A DNA stretch of 64,000 bases from Acinetobacter calcoaceticus (lineage in GTDB: Bacteria; Pseudomonadota; Gammaproteobacteria; Pseudomonadales; Moraxellaceae): assembly GCF_004345325.1 (NCBI RefSeq), contig NZ_SLVJ01000017.1:23340-87339 (forward strand), given 5' to 3'. This document shows, one piece after another, positions 29,406-38,974 of the stretch. The notes under the pieces are model-generated. The model searched no databases. It was not told where the DNA came from and saw only the letters and a list, made by a program, of their open reading frames with translations. The position numbers and the translations under genes are program-made. Numbering within the stretch: position 1 is the first letter of the stretch; each line of letters begins with the position of its first letter.

Positions 29406-29438
29406 AAAAAAACGAGCTTCTCAAGAGCTCGTTTTTTT
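29406..29438. terminator. Bidirectional rho-independent terminator
   Basis: AACGAGCT and AGCTCGTT form the stem between an A-run and T7. It serves the CBS gene and the convergent VWA gene. Confidence 0.88.
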
Positions 29439-29461
29439 CTAATAGCAACCACTCATATTAT

Positions 29462-30649
29462 TTAACGTGCTAAATATTTTGTCATATCTTCAACGCCCTT
29501 TAAAGACATCGGATACATATGATCTTCAAATAATTGTTTAATTAATCCAATGCTATGGGTGTAATTCCAATAATTTTGCTCTTCTGGATTTAACCATGCC
29601 GTTTTTTCGAAATGTTGCCTCAGACGTCTTAACCACACTTCACCGGCTTCATCATTCATATATTCAACAGAACCACCAACAGATTTCAATTCATATGGCG
29701 CCATACTGGCATCACCCACTACGATGACGCGATAATCCTTAGCATAGGTATTAAATAGATCCCACGTGCTCATTTTCGATGCCGAACGGCGATGATTATC
29801 CTTCCACACATAATCATAAAGGCAGTTATGGAAATAAAAATATTCTAAAGTTTTAAACTCTGATTTTGCAGCACTGAACAACTTTTCACATTGGGCGATA
29901 TGCGAATCCATAGAACCGCCAACATCAAATAACATGAGCACTTTAACGCGGTTACGCCGCTCAGGTACCAGTTGTACATCAAGTATTCCCTGTTTGGCAG
30001 TTTCACGAATCGTGCTGTTAATATCTAGTTCTTCAGCTGCACCTTGGCGCGCAAATTTACGTAAGCGACGTAATGCCATCTGCATATGGCGCGTGCCCAA
30101 AATTTGTTCATCATCCAGATTTTGGTACTTTCGCTGCTCCCAAACTTTGACCGCTGAGCGCTTACGACCAGGTCCACCAATTCGCACACCTTCAGGGTGA
30201 TCACCATAGGCACCGAAAGGCGAAGTCCCGCCTGTCCCGATCATGCGGTTACCACCTTGATGCTTTTTATGCTGTTCGTTTAAACGCTGTTCTAGCATTT
30301 TCATTAATTCTTCGAGCGAACCTGCTTTTTCTAAAGCAGCACGTTGCTCAGGGCTCAGATGTTTTTCTAATAATTCGAGATCTAACCATTCTTTGGGTAT
30401 TTTTTGTATTTGACTAAGTAGATCATCGATATCAAAGCTTTCAACGCCCTTGAAATAATCTTTCATCGCGCGATCAAACTTATCAAAATAACGCTCATCT
30501 TTTACCATGACCGTTTTTACCAGCTGATAGAAATCATCTTGATCTGCAAAAACTAAACCTCCGCTCACTGCTTGATTTAAATCAATAAGTTCACGGGTGC
30601 TAACTGGTACGCCATATTTTCTTAAGATGTAAAATAATCGCACAAACAT
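29462..30649 (-). CDS. VWA domain protein, CoxE-like
   Basis: The 395-residue protein resembles CoxE/YehP-type von Willebrand A proteins that work with MoxR-family ATPases. The N-terminal half is helical and charged (FVRLFYILRKYGVPVSTREL). The C-terminal half is a VWA domain with an altered MIDAS, DVGGS, in VLMLFDVGGSMDSHI, as in many CoxE relatives. The start at 30649 leaves GGGA about 10 bases upstream; a TTG nine bases earlier is also in frame. The cognate-type MoxR ATPase is encoded on the same strand at 33537-34388, separated by a cold-shock gene and three rightward genes. Its client protein is unknown. Confidence 0.85.
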   Translation of the reverse strand: MFVRLFYILRKYGVPVSTRELIDLNQAVSGGLVFADQDDFYQLVKTVMVKDERYFDKFDRAMKDYFKGVESFDIDDLLSQIQKIPKEWLDLELLEKHLSPEQRAALEKAGSLEELMKMLEQRLNEQHKKHQGGNRMIGTGGTSPFGAYGDHPEGVRIGGPGRKRSAVKVWEQRKYQNLDDEQILGTRHMQMALRRLRKFARQGAAEELDINSTIRETAKQGILDVQLVPERRNRVKVLMLFDVGGSMDSHIAQCEKLFSAAKSEFKTLEYFYFHNCLYDYVWKDNHRRSASKMSTWDLFNTYAKDYRVIVVGDASMAPYELKSVGGSVEYMNDEAGEVWLRRLRQHFEKTAWLNPEEQNYWNYTHSIGLIKQLFEDHMYPMSLKGVEDMTKYLAR

Positions 30650-30985
30650 GAACGACAAATCCCTTTTTTGATATCAAATATTTATTTATCTTGAACATGC
30701 TCTTTGCGACCCATGATTCACTTGAGTATGTCTAGAAATTCGCTTGAAAAGCATTATCAGAGATTGTAAAAACGATGTAAAGCTAAAAGACTTTACTGCT
30801 GGGTCTTTTCATTGATGCTGATCTAGATTTAACCGCCACAATCAAATTACGCCGTCTTAGACGCATATTTATTAAACACTGATGATCATCCAGATGCAAA
30901 AAAGCCCACATGTGTGGGCTTAATCAATCTAGCGTATATTATTTTAAATTAATAACAATTCGCTAAATTAAAATCTTGCATGCGA
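30650..30985. other. Intergenic region downstream of the cold-shock gene
   Basis: About 335 bases contain the terminator of the cold-shock gene (30898-30921) and the promoter region of the VWA gene. I see nothing else. Confidence 0.5.
30898..30921 (-). terminator. Terminator of the cold-shock gene
   Basis: On the minus strand AGCCCACA pairs with TGTGGGCT and is followed by a run of six T. Confidence 0.85.
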
Positions 30986-31198
30986 TTAACCAATAACTTT
31001 AATGGTGCTTGCTTGAGGACCTTTCTTACCGTTGGTCACTTCAAATTCTACACGTTGGCCTTCGTTAAGTACTTTGAAGCCATCGTTTTGGATTTCGCTA
31101 TAATGAGCAAAAACATCTGGACCTGAATCTTGCTGAATAAAACCAAAACCTTTAGTTTCGTTGAACCACTTAACGGTACCAGTAACGATATTAGACAT
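30986..31198 (-). CDS. Cold-shock domain protein
   Basis: This 70-residue OB-fold protein binds single-stranded RNA or DNA. RNP1 is KGFGFI; RNP2 reads DVFAHY, with Ala where CspA has Val. The WFN motif is present. It is the usual size for CspA-type chaperones. The 5' region is long (over 300 bases to the next gene), as expected for cold-regulated leaders. Which paralogue it is (CspA, C, D, E type) cannot be told. Confidence 0.93.
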   Translation of the reverse strand: MSNIVTGTVKWFNETKGFGFIQQDSGPDVFAHYSEIQNDGFKVLNEGQRVEFEVTNGKKGPQASTIKVIG

Positions 31199-31523
31199 AA
31201 TTAATCCTAAATTTTAAAATTGTGCTAACTCTTAATAACATACGAATTTGAAATAATGATGAAACTGAATCATAAGAAACGAAGGATTAAAAGATAAACC
31301 ACGAACTAAAAGATACTGCAACAGACTATTTACTCATTACTACTACTAGAGTTCATTAAAAAAACCCACCTAAGCGAGCTGTTCAATATTTGAGTATGCG
31401 ATGACTATTTCACACACTACCCGCAAAATATGCCACATTGATTGAGCAAGGTCAATAGATGTTTATTGCCTTTAAGCAAGCAGTTAGCTACTATTTTCAA
31501 TACTTTCAACTTTTCTTAGATTT
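31199..31523. other. Divergent promoter region and probable long leader of the cold-shock gene
   Basis: The 325 bases between the leftward cold-shock gene and the rightward xseA hold both promoters. AT-rich bases next to the cold-shock start probably belong to its 5' leader. No gene is seen. Confidence 0.5.
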
Positions 31524-32777
31524 ATGTCTGAATTTCAACTTTCATTAAGTGACTATCTTGCCCAGATTCAAGAGATTATCCATATCAGCTTTAAAGAAGC
31601 GGTCTGGGTAAAAGCCGAGATACGCAATCTTAATATTAAAGCCGGTCATTATTACCTAGAACTTGCTGAAAAAGATCAGGACACAGATCAAGTTATAGCC
31701 AGTTGTAAAGCGACGATCTGGAAGTTCTCAGCTGCAAAAATCGTACATAAATTTCAACGTGAAAGCGGCATTGAATTATCACGTGATCTCAATGTTCTGA
31801 TCAAAATAAAAGCACGCTTCGATCCCCAATATGGTTTCTCAGTCAATATTGAAGATATTGACTCAAGTTACACATTAGGTGACTTTGCTAGACGCTACCA
31901 ACAAATACTCCAGCGCTTAAGCAGTGAAGATCTACTCAATAAAAATAGATCACTTAACAATCCATTTGATTTAGAGCATATCCTGGTTATAGCGCCAGAA
32001 AATGCAGCGGGCTTAGGTGATTTTAAAAAAGATGCTGATTATTTATCCCAGTCTGGTCTGTGCCATTTTGTATATCAGCATGCCACCTTTCAAGGCAATA
32101 CTGCTGCTGCAAGTATTACTGAGGCACTCAGTATCGGACTTAGACAATGGGTGAAAACATATACTGCCCCACCTGATTTAATTGTCATTATTCGCGGTGG
32201 CGGTGCTGTCAATGATTTGGCTTATTTAAATGATTACACACTCGCTGCCCTACTCTGCAAACGGTCGGTGCCAGTATGGGTCGGTATTGGTCATGAAAAA
32301 GACCGCACCATCTTGGACGAAATCGCACACCGAACCTTTGACACCCCCAGTAAAGTGATTGCTGGCATAAGACATTTAATCGCTGAACGTAGCCAAGAGG
32401 TAATCAAGGCGCTACAGATCATTAAACTCAGCTCTCAACATCAGATCAGTGCCTACCAAAGCCAAAATGATCACTATATAAAGCTGCTACGATCTTTAGC
32501 ACAAAACCAACTTCAAGTCGCAGATAATACATTGACGTTAATCCGCAACAGCACAGAATACTTTGCTCAACGGCAAATTAATTTAGCAACCACTCAAGTT
32601 GAATCTTATATGCGTGAGACCCTACTACAGAATCCTCGCCATGTTTTGGCCAAAGGCTATGCCATAGTACGTAGTCAAGGTCACATCATTCGCTCAATCC
32701 AACAATTCCCACAGCATAGTAATATCCAAATTGAATTACGTGATGGTATTATTCATGCTCAGCTCACAGGTATATAA
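31524..32777 (+). CDS. xseA: Exodeoxyribonuclease VII large subunit
   Basis: This nuclease degrades single-stranded DNA from both ends. The 417-residue protein has the N-terminal OB-fold (LSDYLAQIQEIIHISFKEAVWVKAEI, in part), the catalytic core with IVIIRGGGAVNDLAYLNDY and VWVGIGHEKDRTILDEIAH, a long helical stalk and the small C-terminal domain LAKGYAIVRSQG. xseB starts two bases after its stop. The ribosome site is weak. Sequence divergence from enterobacterial XseA is noticeable but all landmarks are kept. Confidence 0.92.
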   Translation: MSEFQLSLSDYLAQIQEIIHISFKEAVWVKAEIRNLNIKAGHYYLELAEKDQDTDQVIASCKATIWKFSAAKIVHKFQRESGIELSRDLNVLIKIKARFDPQYGFSVNIEDIDSSYTLGDFARRYQQILQRLSSEDLLNKNRSLNNPFDLEHILVIAPENAAGLGDFKKDADYLSQSGLCHFVYQHATFQGNTAAASITEALSIGLRQWVKTYTAPPDLIVIIRGGGAVNDLAYLNDYTLAALLCKRSVPVWVGIGHEKDRTILDEIAHRTFDTPSKVIAGIRHLIAERSQEVIKALQIIKLSSQHQISAYQSQNDHYIKLLRSLAQNQLQVADNTLTLIRNSTEYFAQRQINLATTQVESYMRETLLQNPRHVLAKGYAIVRSQGHIIRSIQQFPQHSNIQIELRDGIIHAQLTGI

Positions 32778-32779
32778 AC

Positions 32780-32974
32780 ATGAACTCAGAATCACTTAGC
32801 TTTAAACAAGGCTATGAAATTTTAAAGAAAAATGCTGAATTTCTTGAATCTCAAGAACAACCTGACATCGACAATTTAATGACTATCGTCGAAGAATCAA
32901 TGGCAGCCTATAAGGCGTGTAAATCTCGAGTCGATGCTGTGCAACTTGCATTAAATAAAACCTTTGAAGAATAA
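32780..32974 (+). CDS. xseB: Exodeoxyribonuclease VII small subunit
   Basis: The 64-residue helical subunit wraps the XseA stalk. The family pattern FKQGYEILKKNAEFL and the acidic C-terminus are visible. It directly follows xseA with a 2-base gap, so the pair is an operon. Confidence 0.88.
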   Translation: MNSESLSFKQGYEILKKNAEFLESQEQPDIDNLMTIVEESMAAYKACKSRVDAVQLALNKTFEE

Positions 32975-33222
32975 ATCTAGATTCTAAACCAAACATTAAA
33001 AGGTTGATTCTGCAACGCAAGAAATTTTAATTACTGCTTGCTTATACGGCTACAGATCGATAAATTAAATATGACAATTTAAAATGTCATTTTAAACTCA
33101 ATCACCTCTTTACATCGAAGCTTCCGTATTTCATGGCTCCGATTTTAAAACATCGAATCTGAAACGAGGAACGTCCAGATCCCATCACAACAATAGCCAA
33201 TCACATGCTCTATAAGGATACT

Positions 33223-33483
33223 ATGAATTTTCTTATTATTTATAACACCCCACATAAACAAAATTTAATTGAAATTGACAAGCTCATTCAAGATTTTGAA
33301 ATTTTTCAACGTATTAACGAAAGCAGTTGGATTGTTCATAGTGAAAATTCAGCAACATTGATTAAAAACGAACTCTCGAATCGCATGGGTATTAGTGATT
33401 CTATTCTAGTCTTTGAAATTACTCGTAAATGGGCTGTAGCCAATGCAATCGACCTCGGTGATTGGCTGGAACACAACCAATAA
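33223..33483 (+). CDS. Cas2/SinR-like small protein
   Basis: The 86-residue product resembles the SinR/Cas2-like ferredoxin-fold family: an N-terminal strand reading FLIIYNTP, a central SSWIVHSENSATLIKNEL, and the late strand ILVFEITRKWAVANA. No CRISPR array, cas1 or partner is in the window, so CRISPR function is unlikely. The start at 33223 has AAGGA about 5 bases upstream; an ATG at 33205 is also in frame. It is followed by a strong terminator. Its biochemical role is unknown; members of this fold can be nucleases or dimerisation modules. Confidence 0.65.
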   Translation: MNFLIIYNTPHKQNLIEIDKLIQDFEIFQRINESSWIVHSENSATLIKNELSNRMGISDSILVFEITRKWAVANAIDLGDWLEHNQ

Positions 33484-33511
33484 AAAATCGCCCGTTTGGG
33501 CGATTTTTTAT
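33482..33511. terminator. Bidirectional rho-independent terminator
   Basis: AAAAATCGCCC pairs with GGGCGATTTTT around GTTT. It lies between the convergent Cas2-like and MoxR genes. Confidence 0.9.
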
Positions 33512-33536
33512 TAAGCATATTCAAGCAATTGCTGAT

Positions 33537-34388
33537 TTAACGTCGTGTCATAAAGGCCAAACGTTCAAGCAATTGGACATCTTGTTCATTTTTAATCAAA
33601 GCGCCATATAAAGGTGGGATGGCCTTAGATTTATCCTGCTGGCGTAAAATATTTTCTGGCAAATCGTCTGCCATTAATAAACTCAACCAGTCAATCAGTT
33701 CTGAAGTTGATGGTGGCTTTTTTAAACCTGGGACTTGGCGTAGTTTAAAGAATACCTGTAATGCTTCACTGACCAAAGTAGATGATATTTTTGGGAAATG
33801 CACGGCGATAATCTCACGCATCGTTGCTTCATCAGGGAATTCAATATAATGAAAGAAACAACGACGTAAAAACGCATCAGGCAATTCTTTTTCATTATTT
33901 GAGGTAATAATAACGATTGGACGTTGAATCGCTTGTACTGTTTCACCTGTCTCATAAACATAAAAAGACATTTTGTCCAGTTCATGCAATAAGTCGTTTG
34001 GAAACTCAATATCTGCTTTATCAATCTCATCAATCAATAGCACACAGCGTTCTTCACTCTGAAAAGCTTCCCACAATTTACCTGGCTTAATATAGTTGCC
34101 AATGTCGTAAACACGCTCATCACCAAGCTGACTATCGCGTAAACGCGATACAGCATCATACTCATACAGGCCCTGTTGCGCCTTGGTGGTCGATTTAATA
34201 TGCCATGTAATCAGTTTAAGTCCCAAGCTCTCTGCGACTTGCTCCGCCAGCAAGGTCTTACCTGTCCCAGGCTCACCTTTAACCAAGAGCGGTTTTTGCA
34301 AAGTACGCGCTGCTTTTACAGCGAGCTTTAAACTGTCAGTAGCAATATACTGATCCGTTCCTACAAATTGTTGCGAATTCACAGACAT
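33537..34388 (-). CDS. MoxR-family AAA+ ATPase
   Basis: This 283-residue ATPase is of the type that partners CoxE-like VWA proteins. Walker A is GEPGTGKTLL, Walker B is CVLLIDEIDKA, sensor 1 is ITSNNEKELPDAF and the arginine finger lies in LRRCFFHYIEF. It probably remodels or loads a metal cofactor into a client enzyme, as MoxR proteins do. The VWA partner gene lies 3 kb to the left on the same strand rather than next to it. Downstream of the start side is a small membrane protein gene. The client is not known. Confidence 0.9.
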   Translation of the reverse strand: MSVNSQQFVGTDQYIATDSLKLAVKAARTLQKPLLVKGEPGTGKTLLAEQVAESLGLKLITWHIKSTTKAQQGLYEYDAVSRLRDSQLGDERVYDIGNYIKPGKLWEAFQSEERCVLLIDEIDKADIEFPNDLLHELDKMSFYVYETGETVQAIQRPIVIITSNNEKELPDAFLRRCFFHYIEFPDEATMREIIAVHFPKISSTLVSEALQVFFKLRQVPGLKKPPSTSELIDWLSLLMADDLPENILRQQDKSKAIPPLYGALIKNEQDVQLLERLAFMTRR

Positions 34389-34410
34389 ATTTCGATAACC
34401 TTATTCTTAT

Positions 34411-34824
34411 TTAAAGTGGCGATGCAGTTGAGGGTGACTTTGGTTTATACGCTTGCTTGTATGCTTTAAACTTGGTCCAACAATAACCGAGTAACAGACC
34501 AATCCCCATCACAAAACTAATTAACGAGAGATTTGACCAAATCAGCACCGAATCTTTGGTTAACACACCAAACAGTAAACCGAACACAGCAGGTGCAATC
34601 TCCGAATTAGGCCCCTCAGAAATGGTGGGTGTGACCACCAAAGCAAAGAGTACAATCCAGAGTATTCCACCCACTGGCGCAGATATACGCTTTACGATCG
34701 AATACCAGCACCACAGCAGAATAATTGAACCGATGAGATAGACTGAAATGGCAAGCCCATCTTCAGGCAGTGCATCGAGTAGGTTTAAAAAATTCTCCCA
34801 CAGTCCTGATAATTGTTCACGCAC
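34411..34824 (-). CDS. Small multi-pass membrane protein
   Basis: The 137-residue protein has four hydrophobic segments (for example [30 protein letters not shown] and [17 protein letters not shown]) and a basic C-terminal tail. No family is recognised. It overlaps the ycgL stop by 8 bases, which suggests translational coupling, and is followed by the MoxR gene with a 22-base gap. The cluster rnd, ycgL, this gene and moxR may be transcribed together. Confidence 0.7.
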   Translation of the reverse strand: MREQLSGLWENFLNLLDALPEDGLAISVYLIGSIILLWCWYSIVKRISAPVGGILWIVLFALVVTPTISEGPNSEIAPAVFGLLFGVLTKDSVLIWSNLSLISFVMGIGLLLGYCWTKFKAYKQAYKPKSPSTASPL

Positions 34825-35122
34825 CGCGTAAGCCCTCTGGTTCTACCGCATTTGGATTAATCAATCCTTCTGGTGGCATTTGGATAAAGAAGCCTTTGGT
34901 ATTGAGTGAATCAATCACATGCATAATGTTGACTCGGGCTAATTTTCGCGCAGCATCCAATTCAAGATGCATCACAAAGGTGGCGCGACCAAAAGTTTGA
35001 CGTAATAATTCAGGAACAACCGCCAGAGGATCGGTGTCTTGTTCCTCATTAGACTGTTCTGGACGAGCAATATAGAGATACATTTCATCTTTCTTGCTCG
35101 ATTTATAAATATCACAACGCAT
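34817..35122 (-). CDS. ycgL: YcgL domain protein
   Basis: This 101-residue protein carries the YcgL fold: [18 protein letters not shown] at the N-terminus and [15 protein letters not shown] with [10 protein letters not shown] at the end. An insertion rich in Glu, Gln and Asp separates the first strand from the helix. Family function is unknown. ycgL and rnd are neighbours in many gammaproteobacteria, which supports both calls. It overlaps the next gene by 8 bases. Confidence 0.88.
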   Translation of the reverse strand: MRCDIYKSSKKDEMYLYIARPEQSNEEQDTDPLAVVPELLRQTFGRATFVMHLELDAARKLARVNIMHVIDSLNTKGFFIQMPPEGLINPNAVEPEGLRGA

Positions 35123-35235
35123 AATTCACAACAACGTATTTAAAACTCGAGAAATAGCATACAACAAAACAAACTGCCTGACATTAACCAATATCAACGC
35201 AGCAGTCGTATTTTAAAAATATTATTTGCTTCCAA

Positions 35236-36378
35236 CTACGCCATAACTTTCATCTGCGTGGTCAGATAATCAATATCATCATTGAGCAAACGAATTAAAG
35301 GGCGCGTTAAGATGTCATAGCGCCACCCCAGCAAATATGGCGGCAAGTCTTGCTCATTACCATGAAACACCACATGCTGATAGAGCATGTTCAGCCATTT
35401 CTTACGCATTAACACTTCTTTAGGTACTTGGGTTTCAAGCACAACCTCATCGATCAACTCGTCTACAACTTGAGTCACACCTTTTGAGGAGTGTTTAATC
35501 GGTCTGGCGATTCGCAGCGGCCAATGTTCAGCTTCGGGTAAAAACTTCAATAAATCCAAAATGGTTTTTCCATGCTCGCGCACCACAGAAGGACGAATAT
35601 CTTTGGTCTGCGAAAGTTGGAAATTGTTTTTTGGATTTTTTTCAACCAAATCAATCATGCTGGAATTTTTAAGAATAAAACTACGCGGCTGATTCAGTGC
35701 TTTGATCACTTGCTCACGCCAAACACACAGCTGCTGTAATTGCATCAACTGTCGACGTGAATGACGATAATTACCCACTTCTGCGTATAAACGCTCAGTC
35801 GGTACATCGGTGGCAATTTCCAGGCTTAAATGACGACAATCTTCCAAGGCAAAATCATACAGGCCTTTGTCTTTAAGCTCAGTTTGAATCTTAGCCGCCA
35901 ATTGCATGATATACAGGACATCATTGGCTGCATATTTCATCTGCTCATCACTGAGTGGACGTGCGAGCCAGTCTGAACGGGTCTGATCTTTATCAATATC
36001 AATATCAAGCACCTGCTTAAGTGCATTTTGATAACTGACTTGTAAGCCATGTCCTAAAAATGACAACCCAACTTGGGTATCAAAAACATTGCTCAGACTT
36101 TTCTTCTGAGCATAGTGATAAATGAGGTCAATATCTTCACTACAAGCGTGAAAAATATTTTGTTCGGCTTGATAAATTTTATGCCAAAACTCACTCAAAT
36201 CTAGTGCAGTACCATCTAATAGAAAAATTTGACGATCCACATTGATTTGTAAAACACCAAGTTTAGGCCAGTAAGTATCTACTTTAATAAATTCTGTATC
36301 TAAACCATATGTTGAGCATTGACTCATCAAGTTCAGAACACGATTAAGTTCTGTTTGTTGTTGGATAAATTGAAACAT
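35236..36378 (-). CDS. rnd: Ribonuclease D
   Basis: This 3'-5' exoribonuclease trims tRNA and other stable RNA. The DEDD motifs are visible: Exo I YGLDTEF, Exo II in IFHACSEDIDLIYHYA and Exo III MKYAANDVLYIMQLA. The C-terminal half carries the HRDC-like helical domains. The length (380) is that of E. coli RNase D. ycgL follows, as in related genomes. Confidence 0.92.
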   Translation of the reverse strand: MFQFIQQQTELNRVLNLMSQCSTYGLDTEFIKVDTYWPKLGVLQINVDRQIFLLDGTALDLSEFWHKIYQAEQNIFHACSEDIDLIYHYAQKKSLSNVFDTQVGLSFLGHGLQVSYQNALKQVLDIDIDKDQTRSDWLARPLSDEQMKYAANDVLYIMQLAAKIQTELKDKGLYDFALEDCRHLSLEIATDVPTERLYAEVGNYRHSRRQLMQLQQLCVWREQVIKALNQPRSFILKNSSMIDLVEKNPKNNFQLSQTKDIRPSVVREHGKTILDLLKFLPEAEHWPLRIARPIKHSSKGVTQVVDELIDEVVLETQVPKEVLMRKKWLNMLYQHVVFHGNEQDLPPYLLGWRYDILTRPLIRLLNDDIDYLTTQMKVMA

Positions 36379-36684
36379 GTTTGTTCTGAGTCAAAATAAT
36401 ATATTCAAATTAAACAACATTTTACCTTAATACAAGATTTTTAAATATAGTATTTTTACACTAATTCCCTGAAATAAGTTGAATTCTCTATGATTTTAGT
36501 CACAGCCATCTAATTTTTAACCATTTTAAAAAAACTTAGAACAACCTAAGTTACAGGATTGATTCAAGTTCATACTGATTAAAACTGCTGTCATATTGGC
36601 ATAAATAAAAACTTTTAACTGAGGATTTGTTTCAACAATTGTAAACAAGTTTGGAGTTTTTAAAGAAATAAGTACATGGCGCAC
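36379..36684. other. AT-rich intergenic region between recR and rnd
   Basis: About 305 bases hold the probable recR transcript end (hairpin at 36526-36552) and the rnd promoter. No gene is seen. Confidence 0.5.
36526..36552 (-). terminator. Weak terminator downstream of recR
   Basis: On the minus strand AACTTAG pairs with CTAAGTT around GTTGTT and is followed by a T-run. The stem is short and AT-rich, and lies about 130 bases past the recR stop. Confidence 0.5.
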
Positions 36685-37281
36685 TTATTTCATTTTCATT
36701 CGATGATGTAATGCCTGGCTCAGCGTATGACTGTCAATATATTCAAGCTCCCCTCCTTGAGGGACGCCTTGCGCAATTCGGGTCATATGAATCGCCAGAT
36801 GCTTGGTGGCTTCAACCAAGTAATGTGCAGTCGCTTGGCCTTCGACGGTCGCATTGGTTGCAAGTATAACTTCTTGGATTGAACCATCCGTCAGTCTCTG
36901 CAACAAATAAGGTATGCCAATTTCCTCAGGACCAATACCATCGAGCGGCGATAAATGACCGCCCAATACATGATATTTACCACGATAACTGCCACTTTGC
37001 TCAATGGCCATCACATCTGCTGGTGACTCAACCACACATAATAATTGCTGATCCCGATCATGAGATAAGCAAATATCACAGATTTCATTTTCAGTCAGTG
37101 AACGACAGGTCTGACATTCATGAATATATGAGGTTGCTTCATTCAATGCATGCGCCAATGTTACAGCGCCTTCGCGATTTTTCATGATCAGATGCAACGC
37201 CATGCGTTGGGCTGATTTAGGCCCAACACTTGGCAAGATACGTAAGCTTTGCACCAGTTGATCAAAACGATCACTAAACAC
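36685..37281 (-). CDS. recR: Recombination protein RecR
   Basis: RecR works with RecO and RecF to load RecA at gaps. The 198-residue protein shows the helix-hairpin-helix (LRILPSVGPKSAQRMALHL, in part), the zinc finger with four cysteines (CQTC, then CDIC), and the Toprim domain (LCVVESPADVMAIE). It follows ybaB with an 11-base gap, the usual ybaB-recR pair, but dnaX is not upstream here; metZ is. Confidence 0.95.
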   Translation of the reverse strand: MFSDRFDQLVQSLRILPSVGPKSAQRMALHLIMKNREGAVTLAHALNEATSYIHECQTCRSLTENEICDICLSHDRDQQLLCVVESPADVMAIEQSGSYRGKYHVLGGHLSPLDGIGPEEIGIPYLLQRLTDGSIQEVILATNATVEGQATAHYLVEATKHLAIHMTRIAQGVPQGGELEYIDSHTLSQALHHRMKMK

Positions 37282-37292
37282 AATAGGTATCC

Positions 37293-37622
37293 TTAAAACA
37301 TGCCTGCCAAACCAGGTGGTAGACCCATACCTGTATTTGCAGCTTTCATGCGTTCTTCGCTAATCGCTTCAGCTTGACGCGCAGCATCATTCATAGCCGC
37401 TGCGATGAGGTCTTCAATCATATCTGCATCATCTTGCAATAATTCAGGATTGATTTCGATACGCTTCACCACGTGACGACAAGTCATGGTCACTTTGACC
37501 AATCCACCACCTGCTTCAGCTTGCACTTCAGTTTGCGCCAACTCTTCTTTGGCTTTTTTGACATTTTGTTCCATGTCTTTTTGCATACGCTGCGCTTGCT
37601 GCATGAGCATATTGATATTCAT
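37293..37622 (-). CDS. ybaB: YbaB/EbfC nucleoid-associated protein
   Basis: This 109-residue DNA-binding protein forms dimers with a central beta sheet. The N-terminal [19 protein letters not shown], the core [20 protein letters not shown] and the Gly/Pro/Met-rich tail [11 protein letters not shown] are diagnostic. It is the upstream partner of recR. Confidence 0.94.
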   Translation of the reverse strand: MNINMLMQQAQRMQKDMEQNVKKAKEELAQTEVQAEAGGGLVKVTMTCRHVVKRIEINPELLQDDADMIEDLIAAAMNDAARQAEAISEERMKAANTGMGLPPGLAGMF

Positions 37623-37647
37623 AATGCACTCCTAAATATAATGCTGC

Positions 37648-38835
37648 TTAAATTAAGTCTAAACCGCGTTTGAGATCGCGAATAATATCATCTATATCTT
37701 CTAAACCAACAGAAATTCGAATTAATCCTTCCTCAATACCAGCGGCTTGTTTCACTTCTGCTGAAAGTTTGCCATGGGTTGTGGTCGCAGGATGGGTAAT
37801 AATGGTTTTAGTATCGCCTAAATTACCTGTGATCGAGATAAACTGGGTATGGTCGATCACAGTCCAAGCTTGTTCACGCCCACCCTGCACTTTAAACGAT
37901 ACAATGCCACTACATCCCTTTTGCTGTTTTTTTGCCAACTGATGTCCAGGATGATCTTCAAAGCCAGAAAAGTAGACTTTCTCTACCTTCGGGTGCCCTT
38001 TGAGCCATTCAGCAAGTTTTGCCGCATTGGCGCTGTGCTCACGCATTCTCAAACGTAAGGTTTCCAAGCCCTTGAGTAAAACCCAAGCGTTAAATGGACT
38101 CATTGATGGACCTGTGGTGCGTACATAGCCATGAATCTCTTCAAGCAGTTTCGATGATCCGACTACCGCACCGCCCAGCGCGCGACCTTGACCATCTAAA
38201 TATTTGGTTCCCGAATACACCACCAAGTCTGCACCAAACTTGAGTGGTTGTTGCAAGATCGGTGTACAAATGGTGTTATCAATCGCCATTAAGGCACCAT
38301 TGCCATGTGCCAGTTCGGCCAATGCAGTAATATCGGCGATTTCAATCAACGGATTAGAGGGAGATTCAACAAAGAGTAATTTGGTTTCTGGTCGTAGTGC
38401 GTTTTTCCATGCTGCAATATCGGTCAGATCAACAAAATCGACCGCTATACCAAATTTACAGATATATTTCTCAAACAAGGCCACGGTCGAACCAAATACC
38501 GCACGTGAACAGATGACATGATCACCTGTTTTTAAGAAAGTCATTGCCACAGCCATGATCGCAGCCATACCTGAACTGGTGGCCACTGCACGTTCGGCAC
38601 CTTCTAGAGCAGCCAGCCGTTTTTCAAACATTGCAACGGTGGGATTGGTAAAGCGTGAATAAATATTTCCCGCCTCTTGTCCCGAAAATTTTGCTGCTGC
38701 CTCAGCGGCATTGGCATAGGTAAAGGAAGATGTAAGGAAGATAGGTTCTGCATGCTCACCCTCAAAACTACGGGTATGACCCGTACGAATAGCGAGTGTA
38801 TCGAGTTGATATTCTTTGTCGTCGTGTTGACTCAT
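37648..38835 (-). CDS. metZ: O-succinylhomoserine sulfhydrylase
   Basis: This PLP enzyme makes homocysteine from O-succinylhomoserine and sulfide in the direct route to methionine. The 395-residue protein is of the Cys/Met metabolism PLP family; the PLP lysine is Lys211 in VVYSGTKYLDGQG. Features such as AIRTGHTRS and the RFTNPTVAMFE segment fit MetZ rather than MetB or MetC, but specificity cannot be proven by eye. The promoter region lies against the divergent gene at 38975. Confidence 0.87.
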   Translation of the reverse strand: MSQHDDKEYQLDTLAIRTGHTRSFEGEHAEPIFLTSSFTYANAAEAAAKFSGQEAGNIYSRFTNPTVAMFEKRLAALEGAERAVATSSGMAAIMAVAMTFLKTGDHVICSRAVFGSTVALFEKYICKFGIAVDFVDLTDIAAWKNALRPETKLLFVESPSNPLIEIADITALAELAHGNGALMAIDNTICTPILQQPLKFGADLVVYSGTKYLDGQGRALGGAVVGSSKLLEEIHGYVRTTGPSMSPFNAWVLLKGLETLRLRMREHSANAAKLAEWLKGHPKVEKVYFSGFEDHPGHQLAKKQQKGCSGIVSFKVQGGREQAWTVIDHTQFISITGNLGDTKTIITHPATTTHGKLSAEVKQAAGIEEGLIRISVGLEDIDDIIRDLKRGLDLI

Positions 38836-38974
38836 TTGTTTACACCAGTTTTTGGACGGCCCGAGTTAATTATTACCAATATTTTGAGCGCCTTAAGTAT
38901 TTAAGGTCAAGGTAAAATAGAAAAAGTTCACTTAAACTGCCTACGCCCCACTTTACTAGAGCAAGCGACCTATT

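Noticed and set aside
33223..33483. CRISPR-Cas locus
   Set aside because: No direct repeats with spacers and no cas1 or effector genes occur anywhere in the window.
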